Shown here: in pieces, positions 26,002-34,759 of the stretch | Numbering within the stretch: the stretch's first letter is position 1 | How the letters are laid out: each line of letters begins with the position of its first letter | DNA from: Caballeronia cordobensis | Lineage (GTDB): Bacteria; Pseudomonadota; Gammaproteobacteria; Burkholderiales; Burkholderiaceae | DNA length: 64,000 nucleotides | NCBI RefSeq assembly: GCF_001544575.2 | Contig: NZ_FCNY02000018.1 | Span: 81,628 to 145,627 of the forward strand | Direction: 5' to 3' | Position numbers and translations under genes: made by a program | Notes under the pieces: generated by a model | What the model was told of the DNA's origin: nothing | What the model saw: the letters and a program-made list of their open reading frames with translations, nothing else | The model's database searches: none

Positions 26002-26676
26002 ATGCCGAATACCACGCACCGCTCGCACAGCCACTATACGGGCATCTATCCCGGCAACCTGTTTATGGTCGTCGCGCCGTCGGGCGCGGGCAAGTCCACG
26101 CTCGTGAACGCGCTGCTCGCCGAGGATAAGGAGATTCTGCTGTCGGTTTCGTACACGACGCGCGAGGCGCGTTCGAAGGAAACCAACGGCGTGCAGTATC
26201 ACTTCGTGTCCGTCGACGAATTCATGGAGCGGCGCGAAAACGGCGAGTTTCTGGAAAGCGCCGAAGTGCACGGCAACTATTACGCGACCTCGAAGCTGTG
26301 GATCGCCGATCAGATGAAGCAGGGCCACGACGTGCTGCTCGAAATCGACTGGCAGGGCGCGCAGCAGGTGAAGAAGCAGTTTCGCAACGCGGTGGAGATT
26401 TTCATTCTGCCGCCGTCGCTCGACGCGCTCGAAGACCGCCTCAAGAAACGCGGCCAGGATTCCGAAAAAGTGATCGTGCGGCGGCTGCTCGCGGCCGGCA
26501 GCGAAATGGCGCATGCATCGGAAGCGGAGTATGTGGTGATCAACGAAAACTTCGATCGCGCGCTCGCGGAACTGCGTTGTCTCGTGGCCGCGACGCGCCT
26601 GCGCTTCACGTCGCAATACGCGCGCAATACGCAGCTTTTCGTGGATCTCGGTATTCATTCGACGCCGCAATCCTGA
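26002..26676 (+). CDS. gmk: Guanylate kinase
   Basis: A 224-residue kinase that converts GMP and ATP to GDP and ADP. The P-loop is APSGAGKST near residue 31; GMP-binding SVSYTTREARSKETNGVQYHF follows, and EIDWQGAQQVKKQF is also typical. An N-terminal His/Thr-rich extension of about 18 residues precedes the usual start; Met22 (MVVAPSG) would be too short. It lies directly behind yicC and upstream of rpoZ, the standard betaproteobacterial order. Confidence 0.96.
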   Translation: MPNTTHRSHSHYTGIYPGNLFMVVAPSGAGKSTLVNALLAEDKEILLSVSYTTREARSKETNGVQYHFVSVDEFMERRENGEFLESAEVHGNYYATSKLWIADQMKQGHDVLLEIDWQGAQQVKKQFRNAVEIFILPPSLDALEDRLKKRGQDSEKVIVRRLLAAGSEMAHASEAEYVVINENFDRALAELRCLVAATRLRFTSQYARNTQLFVDLGIHSTPQS

Positions 26677-26745
26677 CACGCCGCCGTGACCGGGTCGTTC
26701 GGTCACATAAGGTAGAATAAAACCCATATCGAGAAGGAACTCAAC

Positions 26746-26949
26746 ATGGCCCGCATCACCGTCGAAGACTGCCTGAAACAAATCCCGAATCGCTTCGAGC
26801 TCGCGCTCGCGGCGACGTATCGCGCGCGTCAGCTCGCACAAGGCCACACGCCGAAAATCGAGAGCCGCGACAAGCCTACCGTCGTCGCGCTGCGCGAGAT
26901 CGCGGCGGGTCAGGTCGGCATCGAAATGTTGAAGAAGGTGCCCGTCTAA
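26746..26949 (+). CDS. rpoZ: RNA polymerase omega subunit
   Basis: A 67-residue subunit that helps assemble beta-prime into RNA polymerase and forms part of a (p)ppGpp site. It begins MARITVEDCLKQIPNRFELA, with ATYRARQLAQG and DKPTVVALREIAAG, all conserved. AGAAGGAAC precedes the ATG. It lies upstream of spoT, the enzyme that makes the regulator it helps to bind. TAGAAT at 26713 may be a -10 box for a promoter inside the cluster. Confidence 0.97.
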   Translation: MARITVEDCLKQIPNRFELALAATYRARQLAQGHTPKIESRDKPTVVALREIAAGQVGIEMLKKVPV

Positions 26950-27019
26950 GGGCTGCGGCATCCCGGTTTCAATTTCTGCAACCGACAACCCAACGCGTCA
27001 CATCACCACGGAGGCGAAG

Positions 27020-29413
27020 ATGAGTCAGACACCGTTGCCCATCTCCGCCGCCGTGGACCCCGACATCGACATCGATCAGGATTCGGTGCTCGATGCGGAC
27101 AAGCCGCATGCGGCGCGCAAGTACATCGACGCGGTCCTCGAACAGTCGTTTCGCCACCTGTTCGGCCCGACCGCCACGCCTGAACAGCCGCGCAAGCACG
27201 ACGTCGTTTCCATCGCGAAACTGACGAACACGCTCGCCGGCTACATCTCCGCCGAGGAAATCAAGGAAGTCAAGGCGGCGTTCCATTTCAGCGACGAAGC
27301 GCATCTCGGGCAGTATCGCCAGAGCGGCGAGCCGTACATCACGCATCCGGTCGCGGTCGCGGAAATCTGCGCGGGCTGGAAGCTGGACGCGCAATCGATC
27401 ATGGCCGCGCTGCTGCACGACGTGATCGAAGATCAGGGCGTGACCAAGACGGAGATCGCGGAGCGCTTCGGCGCGAAAGTCGCGGAACTGGTCGACGGCT
27501 TGTCCAAGCTGGACAAGATGGAATTTCGCAATCGCGAGGAAGCGCAGGCGGAGAACTTCCGCAAGATGCTGCTCGCGATGGCGCGCGACGTGCGCGTCAT
27601 TCTCGTCAAGCTCGCCGACCGGCTGCACAACATGCGCACGCTCGGTGCGGTGCCGCCGGAAAAGCGCCGGCGCGTGGCGCGCGAGACGCTGGATATCTAC
27701 GCGCCGATCGCGCATCGGCTCGGTCTGAACAATACGTATCGCGAGCTGCAGGATCTTTCCTTCGCGAACTTCAATCCGAATCGCTACGCCACGCTCGAAA
27801 AAGCGGTGAAGGCGGCGCGCGGCAACCGGCGCGAAGTGGTCGGCAAGATTCTCGAGGCGGTGCAGCGCACCATCGCGGACGCGAAGATCAACGCGGAAGT
27901 CACCGGCCGCGAGAAAACGATCTACAGCATCTACAAGAAGATGCGCGACAAGCAGTTGTCGTTTTCGCAGGTGCTCGACGTGTACGGCTTTCGCGTCGTG
28001 GTCGAGAGCGCGCTCGAATGCTATACGTGCATCGGCGCGCTGCATGCGCTGTACAAGCCCGTGCCGGGCAAGTTCAAGGACTACATCGCCATTCCGAAGG
28101 TGAATGGCTATCAGTCGCTGCATACCACGCTCGTCGGCCCGTTCGGCGCGCCGATCGAGTTCCAGATTCGCACGCGCAAGATGCACGAGATCGCCGAAGC
28201 CGGCGTCGCGGCGCACTGGCTCTACAAGAATGGCGGCGCCGATCTCAACGATGTGCAAAAGCGCGCGCATCAGTGGCTCAAGTCGCTGCTCGACATTCAG
28301 AGCGAAGCGGGCGATTCGAGCGAATTCCTCGAACACGTCAAGATCGACCTGTTCCCGGACGCGGTCTACGTGTTTACGCCGAAGTCGAAGATCATGCCGC
28401 TGCCGCGCGGCGCGACGGCGCTCGATTTCGCCTATTCGATTCACAGCGACCTCGGCAATCAGTGCGTCGCGGTGAAGATCAACAACGAGCTTCTGCCGCT
28501 GCGCACGGAGCTGAAAAGCGGCGATATCGTCGAAGTGATCACCGCGCCGTATTCGAAACCGAATCCCGCGTGGCTCGGCTTCGTGCGCACCGGCAAGGCC
28601 CGCTCGGCCATCCGTCACTATCTGAAGACGATGCGCCTGAACGAGTCGGTGCAACTGGGCGAGCGGCTCGTCGATCAGAGTCTCAAGGGCTACGGCCTCG
28701 CGCTTTCGGATGTCACGCCGGAAGTCTGGGAAAAACTCGTGCTGTGGACCGGCAACAAGACGCGCCAGGAGATTTTCGCGGACATCGGTCTCGGCCGGCG
28801 CGTGGCGGCGGTCATGGCCAAGCGCATCGAAGTGTTGATGAACGGTATCGCCGATGACGAAGATCATCCGCGCGAGCACCACAGCACGAACACCGCGCCG
28901 CCGGTGGTCATCACGGGTACCGAAGGCATGTCGGTGCAGCTTTCGCCGTGCTGCCGCCCGATTCCTGGCGACGACATCATGGGCTATATCGGCATCGGCC
29001 TCGGCATGGCGATTCACACGACGGAATGCCGCGTCGCGCAGCGCATCCACCGGCGCGATCCGGGCCGCTGGATCGACGTCGCATGGGCGCCGCAGCCAGG
29101 CCGTCTCTTCGACGTCGCCGTGAAGGTGCTCGTGAAGAACACGAAGGGTGTGTTCGCCCGCGTCGCGGCGGACATCACGTCGGCGGATGCGAACATCGTG
29201 CATATCGCGATGGACGAGGACGTGTCGCAGGAAGCCAAGCTGCTGCGCTTCGTGATTCAGGTCAGCGACCGCGTGCATCTGGCCAACGTCATGCGCCGCG
29301 TGCGCACCAATCCGGACGTGATGCGCATCGCGCGCGAGCGTCCGAGCGACGAACCGCATCACCGCAATCAGGACGGCGGCATGCGCATCGACCGCGAGCG
29401 CGCCGACTACTGA
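27020..29413 (+). CDS. spoT: Bifunctional (p)ppGpp synthetase/hydrolase SpoT
   Basis: A 797-residue long RSH enzyme controlling the stringent response. The N-terminal HD hydrolase contains ALLHDVIEDQG near residue 133, so hydrolysis should be functional. The synthetase domain has GREKTIYSIYKKMRDK near residue 297 and VNGYQSLHTT near 360. The TGS domain (VYVFTPKSKIMPLPRG) starts near 450, and a C-terminal ACT domain occupies the last ~80 residues. It is a long insertion-free homologue with both catalytic motifs. CGGAGGCGAAG precedes the ATG. Confidence 0.96.
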   Translation: MSQTPLPISAAVDPDIDIDQDSVLDADKPHAARKYIDAVLEQSFRHLFGPTATPEQPRKHDVVSIAKLTNTLAGYISAEEIKEVKAAFHFSDEAHLGQYRQSGEPYITHPVAVAEICAGWKLDAQSIMAALLHDVIEDQGVTKTEIAERFGAKVAELVDGLSKLDKMEFRNREEAQAENFRKMLLAMARDVRVILVKLADRLHNMRTLGAVPPEKRRRVARETLDIYAPIAHRLGLNNTYRELQDLSFANFNPNRYATLEKAVKAARGNRREVVGKILEAVQRTIADAKINAEVTGREKTIYSIYKKMRDKQLSFSQVLDVYGFRVVVESALECYTCIGALHALYKPVPGKFKDYIAIPKVNGYQSLHTTLVGPFGAPIEFQIRTRKMHEIAEAGVAAHWLYKNGGADLNDVQKRAHQWLKSLLDIQSEAGDSSEFLEHVKIDLFPDAVYVFTPKSKIMPLPRGATALDFAYSIHSDLGNQCVAVKINNELLPLRTELKSGDIVEVITAPYSKPNPAWLGFVRTGKARSAIRHYLKTMRLNESVQLGERLVDQSLKGYGLALSDVTPEVWEKLVLWTGNKTRQEIFADIGLGRRVAAVMAKRIEVLMNGIADDEDHPREHHSTNTAPPVVITGTEGMSVQLSPCCRPIPGDDIMGYIGIGLGMAIHTTECRVAQRIHRRDPGRWIDVAWAPQPGRLFDVAVKVLVKNTKGVFARVAADITSADANIVHIAMDEDVSQEAKLLRFVIQVSDRVHLANVMRRVRTNPDVMRIARERPSDEPHHRNQDGGMRIDRERADY

Positions 29414-29477
29414 CGCGCCGGCGCGGGTACGCGGCATGCATGCCTGTCGTCGTCCGACGAACAGGAGAAGGCGCCGC

Positions 29478-29969
29478 ATGAACACTTCCGATCTCGAAGG
29501 CACCACGCTCGATTACTGGGTCGCGCGCGGGCTGCACGAATTCATCCGCGAAATCCACTTCACCGATAGCGGAGAGACGCTCTCTATCCGCGGCAACGAC
29601 CGCGGCAAGCCCTGGGACGGACGCTTTCTGCCATCGACGTCATGGGAGGCCGCATCGGTCGTCCTGGAGCGCGCCTGCAAGCTGGAGATGCAGGATCACG
29701 GGCGCGGCGAGGTGAGCTGCAGCGTGACGTTCGGGAAGGAAGGCAAGCCGGTGGAAGGGCGGGGACCGTCGCTGCGGATCGCATTGCTGCGCGCGTTCGT
29801 GCGGCACGCGTTCGGCGACGAGGTGGAGGACGAGTACTTGCGGCGCCCCCAGTCGCTGCTTGGCGAGCGTGCGGAACCGATCGGTGAATCGAGCGCGACG
29901 GCTCCGGTGGAGGATATGCCGTCGCCGGAGAGGCATATCGGCGATATCAGCCCGGTTCCGCGTCAGTAG
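29478..29969 (+). CDS. DUF2591 (NinX-like) domain protein
   Basis: A 163-residue protein with LEGTTLDYWVARGLHEF near the start and PSTSWEAASVVLERACKLEM in the middle, then GPSLRIALLRAFVRHAFGDEVE. This layout matches DUF2591, a family first seen in lambdoid phages as NinX and common as single chromosomal genes in Burkholderia. The tail (about 125-163) is Pro/Ser-rich and variable. AGGAGAAGG precedes the ATG at 29478. Function is unknown; no phage genes are nearby. Confidence 0.75.
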   Translation: MNTSDLEGTTLDYWVARGLHEFIREIHFTDSGETLSIRGNDRGKPWDGRFLPSTSWEAASVVLERACKLEMQDHGRGEVSCSVTFGKEGKPVEGRGPSLRIALLRAFVRHAFGDEVEDEYLRRPQSLLGERAEPIGESSATAPVEDMPSPERHIGDISPVPRQ

Positions 29970-29990
29970 GCCATTCCGGCGCGCACAAAC

Positions 29991-30023
29991 AAAAAGGGCC
30001 TTCCGTTTGGAAGGCCCTTCAAA
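29991..30023. terminator. Terminator of the tRNA-Arg cluster
   Basis: An 11-base-pair stem AAGGGCCTTCC / GGAAGGCCCTT with loop GTTT. Read on the minus strand it is followed by TTTTTGTTTG, so it ends the leftward tRNA transcript; it may also end the plus-strand gene before it. Confidence 0.88.
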
Positions 30024-30025
30024 AG

Positions 30026-30102
30026 TGGCGCGGCTGGCAGGATTCGAACCCACGACCCCTTGGTTCGTAGCCAAGTACTCTATCCAACTGAGCTACAGCC
30101 GC
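30026..30102 (-). tRNA. tRNA-Arg (anticodon ACG), copy 3 in transcription order
   Basis: A 77-base tRNA with encoded CCA on the minus strand: GCGGCTGTAGCTCAGTTGG at the 5' end, anticodon stem-loop CTTGG-CTACGAA-CCAAG with ACG, and T-loop GGTTCGAATCC. It is identical to the two copies to its right. Confidence 0.97.
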
Positions 30103-30181
30103 ACGCAAAACGGTACTGCTTATACTGCGTTGCGCTTGTGGTTAAGCGCTTGATGCCCTCATTCGAGAACATCAGAAAAAG

Positions 30182-30258
30182 TGGCGCGGCTGGCAGGATT
30201 CGAACCCACGACCCCTTGGTTCGTAGCCAAGTACTCTATCCAACTGAGCTACAGCCGC
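30182..30258 (-). tRNA. tRNA-Arg (anticodon ACG), copy 2
   Basis: Identical 77-base gene, exactly 156 bases from its neighbours on both sides. Confidence 0.97.
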
Positions 30259-30337
30259 ACGCAAAACGGTACTGCTTATACTGCGTTGCGCTTGTGGTTA
30301 AGCGCTTGATGCCCTCATTCGAGAACATCAGAAAAAG

Positions 30338-30414
30338 TGGCGCGGCTGGCAGGATTCGAACCCACGACCCCTTGGTTCGTAGCCAAGTACTCTATCCAAC
30401 TGAGCTACAGCCGC
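30338..30414 (-). tRNA. tRNA-Arg (anticodon ACG), copy 1
   Basis: Identical 77-base gene, the first to be transcribed. The ACG anticodon would be edited to ICG by TadA to read CGU, CGC and CGA, the main arginine codons of a high-GC genome. Confidence 0.97.
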
Positions 30415-30565
30415 ACGCAGAAGCGGAATTATAGCCAAGGTAATTTAAAAAAGGAAGCGGTTTTGGCCGATGTTTCGATCTTTCTGTCGACGAAACGGGC
30501 GCGAGGCGTGGTAACTTGATGTTTGCAAAGCCAGAACTTCTCAGATTCCGTTATCGATCCGCATC

Positions 30566-31117
30566 ATGAACAAGGCATTTGTCAAAGAGTCGGACGACAC
30601 CGACGACGACCTCGACCTCGGCCAGCCGGACGTTCCGGCGGGCACGAAGAACTACATCACGCCGGCGGGCCATCAGCGGCTGCGTGACGAGCTCCTGCAG
30701 CTTCTCGACAACGAGCGGCCCGAGGTGGTGAGGCTCGTCTCGTGGGCCGCGTCCAACGGCGACCGCTCGGAGAACGGCGACTACATCTACGGCAAACGGC
30801 GGCTGCGCGAGATCGATCGGCGCATCCGCTTTCTGGGCAAGCGCCTGGATCTCGCGGAAGTGGTGGACAGCAGCAAGCAGGAGAACGTCGATCAGGTTTT
30901 TTTCGGCGCGACGGTGGACTACGCGGGCGACGACGGCGACGTGAAGACCGTAACGATCGTCGGCGTGGACGAAGTCGATCTGGAGCGTGGTTATGTGAGC
31001 TGGATCTCGCCGGTCGCGCGTGCGCTCCTGAAGGCGAAAATCGGTGATACGGTCGCTTTGCACACGCCGGCGGGCGTGCAGCAGATCGATATTCTGGATG
31101 TGCGCTACCCGAGTTGA
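30566..31117 (+). CDS. greB: Transcription elongation factor GreB
   Basis: A 183-residue factor that enters the RNA polymerase secondary channel and rescues backtracked complexes by transcript cleavage. The N-terminal coiled coil contains YITPAGHQRLRDELLQLL and the acidic tip NGDRSENGDYIYGKRRLREID, in which the Asp and Glu activate the catalytic metal. The C-terminal FKBP-like domain follows. An acidic ~25-residue N-terminal extension (SDDTDDDLDLG) precedes the core. The terminator downstream is shared with the porin gene. Confidence 0.95.
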   Translation: MNKAFVKESDDTDDDLDLGQPDVPAGTKNYITPAGHQRLRDELLQLLDNERPEVVRLVSWAASNGDRSENGDYIYGKRRLREIDRRIRFLGKRLDLAEVVDSSKQENVDQVFFGATVDYAGDDGDVKTVTIVGVDEVDLERGYVSWISPVARALLKAKIGDTVALHTPAGVQQIDILDVRYPS

Positions 31118-31156
31118 GCGCGAACTGAGCGCAGCGGCCTGCCTGACCGGCAGACG

Positions 31157-31186
31157 AAAAAAAGCCGCTCCGAAGAGCGGCTTTTC
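31157..31186. terminator. Bidirectional terminator between greB and porin
   Basis: Stem AAAAGCCGCTC / GAGCGGCTTTT with loop CGAA, with A-runs and T-runs on both sides; it fits both convergent genes. Confidence 0.9.
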
Positions 31187-31209
31187 CACAACTGAACTGC
31201 CGTTGAATC

Positions 31210-32370
31210 TTAGAAGCGGTGACGCATGCCAACCGTCGCCGAAACCTGATTCGAGTTCGACGACATGCCGACGCCGTTGATCACTGCGCCGATAGGCAGG
31301 TTGTCCTTGTCGGTCATGTGCTGATACTCGCCCTGCAGGTACACGTCGGTGCGCTTGGACAGCGCGTAGGCCGTCTGCAGGCTGAACTGGTGGAACTTCG
31401 GCTTTTCGCCGTCGATGCGGCTGTCCGTGTACGTGTAAGCACCGGCGAGCGACAGAGCCGGCGTCAGGTTGTAACGGCCGTTGACTTCGTAGTTCGTGAA
31501 GCGAACGTGGCCGTCGGTCAGGTTGATCGAGCCGGCGCCTTGCGTGCCGACGCTGGTGATCGACGAAGCGTTGTCGAGCATCGTCTGCGTGAACACGAAA
31601 CCAACCGTTGCCGGGCCGAACGCGTAGTTCAGACCGCCGCCGAAGATGCGCTGACGGCCAGCGACGAACGGCGTGTTGTCGGTCGTGATCGCGCCGTTGA
31701 CGTTGTTCGTCGGCGAGCCGACGTTGTTCAGTTGCATGTACGCTGCGGCGACGTTCAACGGGCCGTAGTTGTACGACGCGCCGACGCTGTACGCGCGGTT
31801 ATCCGCGAAGCCGCCTGCTTCATTCGAGAAACCGTACATCGCGCCCAGCTTGAAGCCGGCGTAGTTCGCGCTCGTGTACTTGACCGAATTGTTCACGCGG
31901 AACGTGTTGTCGAGGTTGTCGTTGTCGAACGGGTGGGCGAACTGCGTGCCGCCGTATTGCGTGCCCGTCAGAGCCAGAGGCCCGAGGAAGTCGACCACGG
32001 AGTCATACTGACGGCCGAGAGTGATCGAGCCGAATTGCGTGCTCGACAGACCGACGAACGCCTGACGGCCGAACTCACGACCGCCTTGACCGTTCTGGCC
32101 GTTCATGATGTTGAAGCCGTTCTCCAACGTGAAGATCGCCTTCAGGCCGCCGCCGAGGTCTTCAGCGCCGCGCAGGCCCCAACGGCTGCCGTTCACCTGA
32201 CCGCTCGTCGCCTTGAAGTTGCTGTGGCCAGGGCCGCCGACCGTCGTGATCTGGTTGTTCGTGTAGGTGATGCCCGCATCGATCAGGCCGTACAGCGTGA
32301 CGCTGCTTTGCGCATGGGCGGCGGTAGCAAAAACGCCCGACAGGGCAGCGACCATGAGAGTCTTTTTCAT
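31210..32370 (-). CDS. Gram-negative trimeric porin (Burkholderia OmpC-like)
   Basis: A 386-residue outer-membrane general porin. The signal peptide is MKKTLMVAALSGVFATAAHA, followed directly by QSSVTLYGLIDAGITY, the classical first strand of betaproteobacterial porins. FEDLG-type elements such as RWGLRGAEDLGGGLKAIFTLE and the constriction-loop motif follow. The last residue is Phe (MRHRF), the BAM recognition signal. The ATG at 32370 has CGGAG upstream; the longer open frame to 32580 is not translated. A candidate small RNA lies in the long region upstream. Confidence 0.95.
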   Translation of the reverse strand: MKKTLMVAALSGVFATAAHAQSSVTLYGLIDAGITYTNNQITTVGGPGHSNFKATSGQVNGSRWGLRGAEDLGGGLKAIFTLENGFNIMNGQNGQGGREFGRQAFVGLSSTQFGSITLGRQYDSVVDFLGPLALTGTQYGGTQFAHPFDNDNLDNTFRVNNSVKYTSANYAGFKLGAMYGFSNEAGGFADNRAYSVGASYNYGPLNVAAAYMQLNNVGSPTNNVNGAITTDNTPFVAGRQRIFGGGLNYAFGPATVGFVFTQTMLDNASSITSVGTQGAGSINLTDGHVRFTNYEVNGRYNLTPALSLAGAYTYTDSRIDGEKPKFHQFSLQTAYALSKRTDVYLQGEYQHMTDKDNLPIGAVINGVGMSSNSNQVSATVGMRHRF

Positions 32371-32784
32371 CTTTGTAACTCCGAGAGCAGATAGGGCCGG
32401 GGACCCAGGCTTGAGGAAACCTCGAACCGGCGCGCTGCGAGAGGCGCGGGGCGGATGAGCATGCATCGGCGTTGCGACACATTTGTTTCCGGACCAGACG
32501 AAGTGTAAAGACGGCGTTACAGAACGAGGCGTTCCAATTTCCGCAATAAACCATTGTTGATGCGGCAATGATCGTCGCATCGTGTATTTTTGTTTATATA
32601 CAATGATTTACCGGCGAATAAAGCCGTAAGGCGAGAGGTGTCAACCAATCGACGTTGCGCATGCGCTACATCAACCGATGCTGAAAATGGCGGCTGAATG
32701 GCAGAAATGCATTGTTGAGATATTTGAAACAGAAGTTTGCTATTTTTGCAGGTAATACATTCGGATCGGATCGCTATACTGCGG

Positions 32785-32871
32785 ATTCTGCTTTCCGAAG
32801 CAGACTTTTTCGTTGACGGAAAAAGATCTCCAAACTTTGTCAGCGCGACTTCCCGGTCGCGCTTTTTTTTT
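32785..32871 (+). ncRNA. Candidate trans-acting small RNA
   Basis: TATACT at 32775-32780 is a good -10 box (the -35 is weak), giving a start near 32786. The predicted RNA of ~86 bases opens with a perfect hairpin TCTGCTT-TCCG-AAGCAGA. It then has an A/C-rich single-stranded stretch GGAAAAAGATCTCCAAAC, and ends in a 7-bp GC hairpin (GCGCGAC / GTCGCGC) with nine Ts. The UCUCC inside the open stretch could pair with Shine-Dalgarno sequences, and the U-rich end suits Hfq. Existence as a transcript is inferred. Confidence 0.5.
32843..32871 (+). terminator. Strong intrinsic terminator in porin upstream region
   Basis: Stem GCGCGAC / GTCGCGC, loop TTCCCG, then nine Ts. No protein gene precedes it on this strand, which is the main argument for a small RNA. 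Confidence 0.85.
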
Positions 32872-33606
32872 GCGCGGTCGATGCGTCCGAACGCCGCGCC
32901 GGGCGGGGCTGTGATGAGGTGTCGTATGGCGTGAGCGATTGAGGACCCGCGCGACTCGAACGATGTTCGATATTACAATTAAGTCGCGACTTACTTTCCA
33001 GAATGCTTAATGCCAGAGAATCGAGCAAGTGGAATGAATGCTTGTGCGTGGAGAGGCGGGTTGATTCTCACGCGCGTCACTGTGCTATCAATACGTTTCC
33101 AGAAAGTTTAATGATTTCATTTGAAGGGCGTCGGAAAAATTCCGAATTGGAAGCGCCCGAAACTTTGCGGGGAAGAGTCCTGCTGTTAATCGATGTTTGA
33201 TTATTAAAATCAAAACGGTGATTTTAAGTACGGCTGTATTCAGTTGCGCCCGCACCGACGCCAAAGCTCGCCGCGCCTTGCCCGGCTTGCCTTACCGCTC
33301 CGTCTTTCGTCGCCTGACCGATGCTTCGCCGAATATCGACCCAGACGTGCTCGATCACTGGCATTCGTCCGCGCCGGATCAAATAAATATTTCCGGTAAT
33401 CGGGGAAAGTTATTACGGGTTACACGCTATTGCTTTCCTACAAAGACGATAACCCGTGCTCTAGAAATCCGCTGCCTCTAGGGCGCAGAACATCCATCGA
33501 TCTTCAAGCGCGTCCGTCGAAAGCCCACCACACCGTGCTGCGTTAGAATGGGCAATCCGACGCACGCTCCATTCCGCCTTCCGCGCCGCCTCCCACGCCG
33601 TCCACG

Positions 33607-34752
33607 ATGCACCTCGACCCGTCTGAACACTCTGCCTTTCCTTCCGCGCCCATCGCATTCGTCGATCTCGAAACGACCGGCGGCACCTTCGGCGTGGACC
33701 GCATCACCGAAATCGGCATCGTGGAAGTCGGGCCGTCGGGCGTCTCGCAATGGACGTCGCTGGTCAATCCGCAAAAGCCAATTCCCGCTTTCGTCCAGCA
33801 ACTGACGGGCATCACCGACGCGATGGTCCGCGATGCGCCCACGTTCGAGCAACTCGCCGCGGACTTGCTCGAACGGATGAACGGGCGTCTCTTCGTTGCG
33901 CACAACGCTCATTTCGACCACGGCTTTCTCAAGGGCGAATTCAGGCGTCTGGGGCTTCGTTTCGCGCCCGACGTGCTCTGCACGGTGCAGCTTTCCCGCG
34001 CCGTGTACCCGGAGCAGACGCGCCACGGCCTCGATGCGCTCGTCGAACGGCACGCGCTGGTGCCTGCCGCGCGCCACCGGGCGCTTGCCGACGCCGATCT
34101 GCTCTGGCAGTTCTGGCAACACCTGCACAGCGCGCACGCGCCGGATGTGGTGCGCACGCATCTGGAGCGCGTGACGCGGCGGTTCCAGCTCGCCGCGCAC
34201 ATCGACGAAGACACGATCGAGCAGATTCCTGCAGGCTGCGGCGTGTACATGTTCTATGGCGACGACGACGCGCCGCTCTACGCAGGCCGCAGCGTCAAGC
34301 TGCGCCAGCGCGTGCGCGCGCATCTCGTCGGTCCGAGGCGTTCGGCGAAGGACATGCGTCTCGCCTCACTCGTGCGCCGCGTCGAATGGAAGGCAACGGG
34401 CGGCGAGATCGGTGCGATGCTGGCCGAGGCGCAATGGATTGCCGCCGCGCGCCCGGCGCACAATCGCGCGTCGAAGTCGCGAAGCGCAGACATGCGCGGC
34501 GCGCCGTGGCCGTACGGCGGCGCGATCGCAATCGAAGAGCGCGATGCGGCATCGGGGCAGCGCGTGTGGCACGTCATCGACAACTGGTGCTATCTCGGCT
34601 CCGCCGCAACGCTGCCGCAGGCGGGCGCGCTGCATGCGGGCGCGGCCACGTCCGGCTTCGAACTGGCGACCTATCGCGTGCTCAGCGAGCGTCTCGCGCG
34701 CGGGCTTGCCGTGACGCCGCTCACCGCGGCGATGCACGCCGCCACGCTCTAA
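33607..34752 (+). CDS. DEDDh exonuclease / GIY-YIG nuclease fusion
   Basis: A 381-residue protein joining two nuclease domains. Residues ~14-180 form a DnaQ/RNase T-like 3'-5' exonuclease with motif I FVDLETTGG, motif II HNAHFDHGFL and motif III HRALADADLLW, so all acidic ligands and the catalytic His are present. Residues ~205-290 form a UvrC/Cho-like GIY-YIG domain: GCGVYMFYGDDDAPLYAGRS with Arg in RQRVRAH and Glu in LAEAQWI. Such fusions are annotated as epsilon-subunit-like or Cho-like. A repair role is likely; the substrate is not known. Confidence 0.88.
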   Translation: MHLDPSEHSAFPSAPIAFVDLETTGGTFGVDRITEIGIVEVGPSGVSQWTSLVNPQKPIPAFVQQLTGITDAMVRDAPTFEQLAADLLERMNGRLFVAHNAHFDHGFLKGEFRRLGLRFAPDVLCTVQLSRAVYPEQTRHGLDALVERHALVPAARHRALADADLLWQFWQHLHSAHAPDVVRTHLERVTRRFQLAAHIDEDTIEQIPAGCGVYMFYGDDDAPLYAGRSVKLRQRVRAHLVGPRRSAKDMRLASLVRRVEWKATGGEIGAMLAEAQWIAAARPAHNRASKSRSADMRGAPWPYGGAIAIEERDAASGQRVWHVIDNWCYLGSAATLPQAGALHAGAATSGFELATYRVLSERLARGLAVTPLTAAMHAATL

Positions 34753-34759
34753 AGCGCGA

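Larger units (their letters stand above)
30026..30414. repeat. Tandem 156-bp duplication carrying tRNA-Arg genes
   Basis: The unit (77-base tRNA plus 79-base spacer) occurs twice and is followed by a third tRNA copy. The two spacers (30103-30181 and 30259-30337) are identical base for base, which points to recent duplication or ongoing gene conversion. Each spacer contains TATAAG upstream of the next gene and may carry its own promoter. Confidence 0.9.
32371..33606. other. 1.2-kb AT-rich intergenic region
   Basis: The longest gap without a protein gene in the window. The first ~400 bases probably hold the porin promoter and leader (AT-rich, with TATATACAAT-like sequence near 32596). A hairpin/terminator pair at 32785-32871 looks like a small RNA. 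From 32900 to 33600 I see only AT-rich sequence and short open frames without ribosome-binding sites or protein-like composition. Confidence 0.6.

Noticed and set aside
24871..29506. Long minus-strand open frames of 705 and 845 codons opposite yicC-gmk-rpoZ and spoT
   Set aside because: They lie exactly opposite well-identified genes in high-GC DNA, where antisense frames stay open by codon bias; their composition (Arg, Asp, His, Ala rich) is not protein-like.
33003..33481. Two short open frames (65 and 94 codons) in the AT-rich gap
   Set aside because: No ribosome-binding site, no hydrophobic or domain pattern, and codon use unlike neighbouring genes.
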